From contig CALCEF010000237.1 of NCBI GenBank assembly GCA_937901365.1, positions 1 through 6,639 on the forward strand: DNA of 6,639 nucleotides. Direction: 5' to 3'. A program made the translations under genes and the position numbers. The notes beneath the pieces are model-generated. The model was not told the origin of the DNA. It made no database searches and worked only from the letters and a program-made list of their open reading frames with translations. Below are positions 5,928 to 6,639 of this stretch, in pieces. Each line of letters starts with the position of its first letter. The stretch's first letter is position 1. Origin of the DNA: an uncultured euryarchaeote (GTDB lineage: Archaea; Thermoplasmatota; Poseidoniia; Poseidoniales; Thalassarchaeaceae).

Positions 5928-6639
5928 ATATTGGTGGAGCCCAACCGCCGGACTTTCGGCCGTGATCCAAGAGATGCCAATACAGCGCCACTGAGGGTTT
6001 ATTTTCTGGATTGCTTGTGATTATTTTCGAGTTTCTCTTCCAAGCGGGTTTTGCAAAAAGAGAGAATGGGAATAGACTCAATGCCGGACCGCAAGCAGGT
6101 CCAATCATTGTGGTGAGCCAAGGTCGTTCAGTGATTCCACATTCTTCCATCGATTGCTGGACCTTCGACCAATCACCACCCATTTTTCGATTGACCCATC
6201 TCGATGGGTTGACAGACGAGTCCAATCGGAATCCCGCACCCGCCAATGGTCCTGCCATCCAAGATTCAACGTACCCTCCCGGTGCTCGAAACCAAGGACG
6301 CCAGGATTCTCCAGCATAAGCAGATATTCGATCTCTTGCAGCGACCAGCATTTGAGAAAAGGACTCGATGTCTTCGGGCCACGCAGACCAACAACGATGC
6401 CCCCAACCATGGCAAGCAACCAAAATATTCGGCATTGACAACATTGTGTCCATTCGTTTGGTAAATTCTGGACAATCGAGTTGCTCAGCGATAAGGAAAA
6501 CAGTGACTGGTGGGCCCTCTTTTGCCCATTCGATGAATCGATCCGTGGCCTTCAGCAATCGGCTTGTAGCACGATACCCCTGAGTGTGCCAACTTGGCAT
6601 TGGTTCTGAGGAGCGGTTTGGGTGCCCGCGGTTTGATGG
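5914..6639 (-). CDS. Polysaccharide-deacetylase-like protein (N-terminus truncated by window edge)
   Basis: The frame is open from base 6639 to a TGA at 5914-5916, giving 241 visible residues. The first Met (6600) lacks a Shine-Dalgarno sequence and coding continues upstream, so the true start is probably outside the window. Numbering from that Met, a TVFLIAEQLD strand (33-42) matches the family's TFF strand, the metal-binding H-x3-H motif is HGWGH (64-68), RAPGG (105-109) is the conserved Arg-x-Pro-Gly loop, LDSSV (126-130) follows, and LYWHLLDHG (206-214) holds the late catalytic-type His209. These are NodB-fold carbohydrate esterase family 4 hallmarks: metal-dependent removal of N-acetyl groups from a sugar or related amide. 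The first motif, carrying the catalytic Asp, should lie upstream and cannot be checked. No signal peptide is visible, and the substrate cannot be named. The gene overlaps the 3' end of aceE by 14 bases. Confidence 0.85.
   Translation of the reverse strand, partial: PSNRGHPNRSSEPMPSWHTQGYRATSRLLKATDRFIEWAKEGPPVTVFLIAEQLDCPEFTKRMDTMLSMPNILVACHGWGHRCWSAWPEDIESFSQMLVAARDRISAYAGESWRPWFRAPGGYVESWMAGPLAGAGFRLDSSVNPSRWVNRKMGGDWSKVQQSMEECGITERPWLTTMIGPACGPALSLFPFSLFAKPAWKRNSKIITSNPENKPSVALYWHLLDHGRKSGGWAPPISKSK

Noticed and set aside
5928..6010. Search for a rho-independent-type terminator just after aceE.
   Set aside because: No stable stem followed by a T-run was found. The bases are coding sequence for the converging gene.
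6011..6583. Plus-strand open frames opposite the deacetylase gene.
   Set aside because: They overlap each other and the motif-bearing minus-strand frame, and show no family signature.

Overview
The window carries three protein-coding genes and one 177-base intergenic region. Two genes are cut by the window edges. A large secreted, membrane-anchored surface protein occupies 1..3080 on the minus strand, with its C-terminus beyond base 1. A complete homodimeric-type pyruvate dehydrogenase E1 (aceE) lies at 3258..5927 on the plus strand. A polysaccharide-deacetylase-like protein lies at 5914..6639 on the minus strand, with its N-terminus beyond base 6639. Almost every base is coding. No RNA gene, insertion sequence, CRISPR array or long repeat was seen.

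The host is most likely a marine planktonic archaeon of the Marine Group II / Poseidoniia type. This is an inference, at roughly 60% confidence. It rests on the architecture of the surface protein (signal peptide, thioredoxin-like domain, a chain of CARDB/Ig/cadherin-like modules, acidic stalk, one C-terminal membrane helix with a basic stop-transfer), on moderate GC, and on an AT-rich TATA-like box about 24-32 bases before its start codon. Against it, aceE is of bacterial type and most resembles actinobacterial AceE as I recall those sequences. Either the gene was acquired from bacteria or the host is a bacterium.

Layout: the surface-protein gene and aceE diverge from the shared 3081..3257 region. 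AceE and the deacetylase gene converge and overlap by 14 bases at their 3' ends. AceE is therefore a single-gene transcription unit, with no E2 or E3 gene beside it in the same direction. The three genes do not form an obvious pathway. One is central carbon metabolism (pyruvate to acetyl-CoA), and the other two plausibly act at the cell surface (a tethered, possibly redox-active protein and carbohydrate modification).

The most unusual small-scale signal is just upstream of the surface-protein start codon. A perfect 7-base inverted repeat there would pair an anti-Shine-Dalgarno-like sequence with the gene's own ribosome binding site. A TATA-like box is placed so that an archaeal transcript could instead begin almost at the ATG and lack that hairpin.
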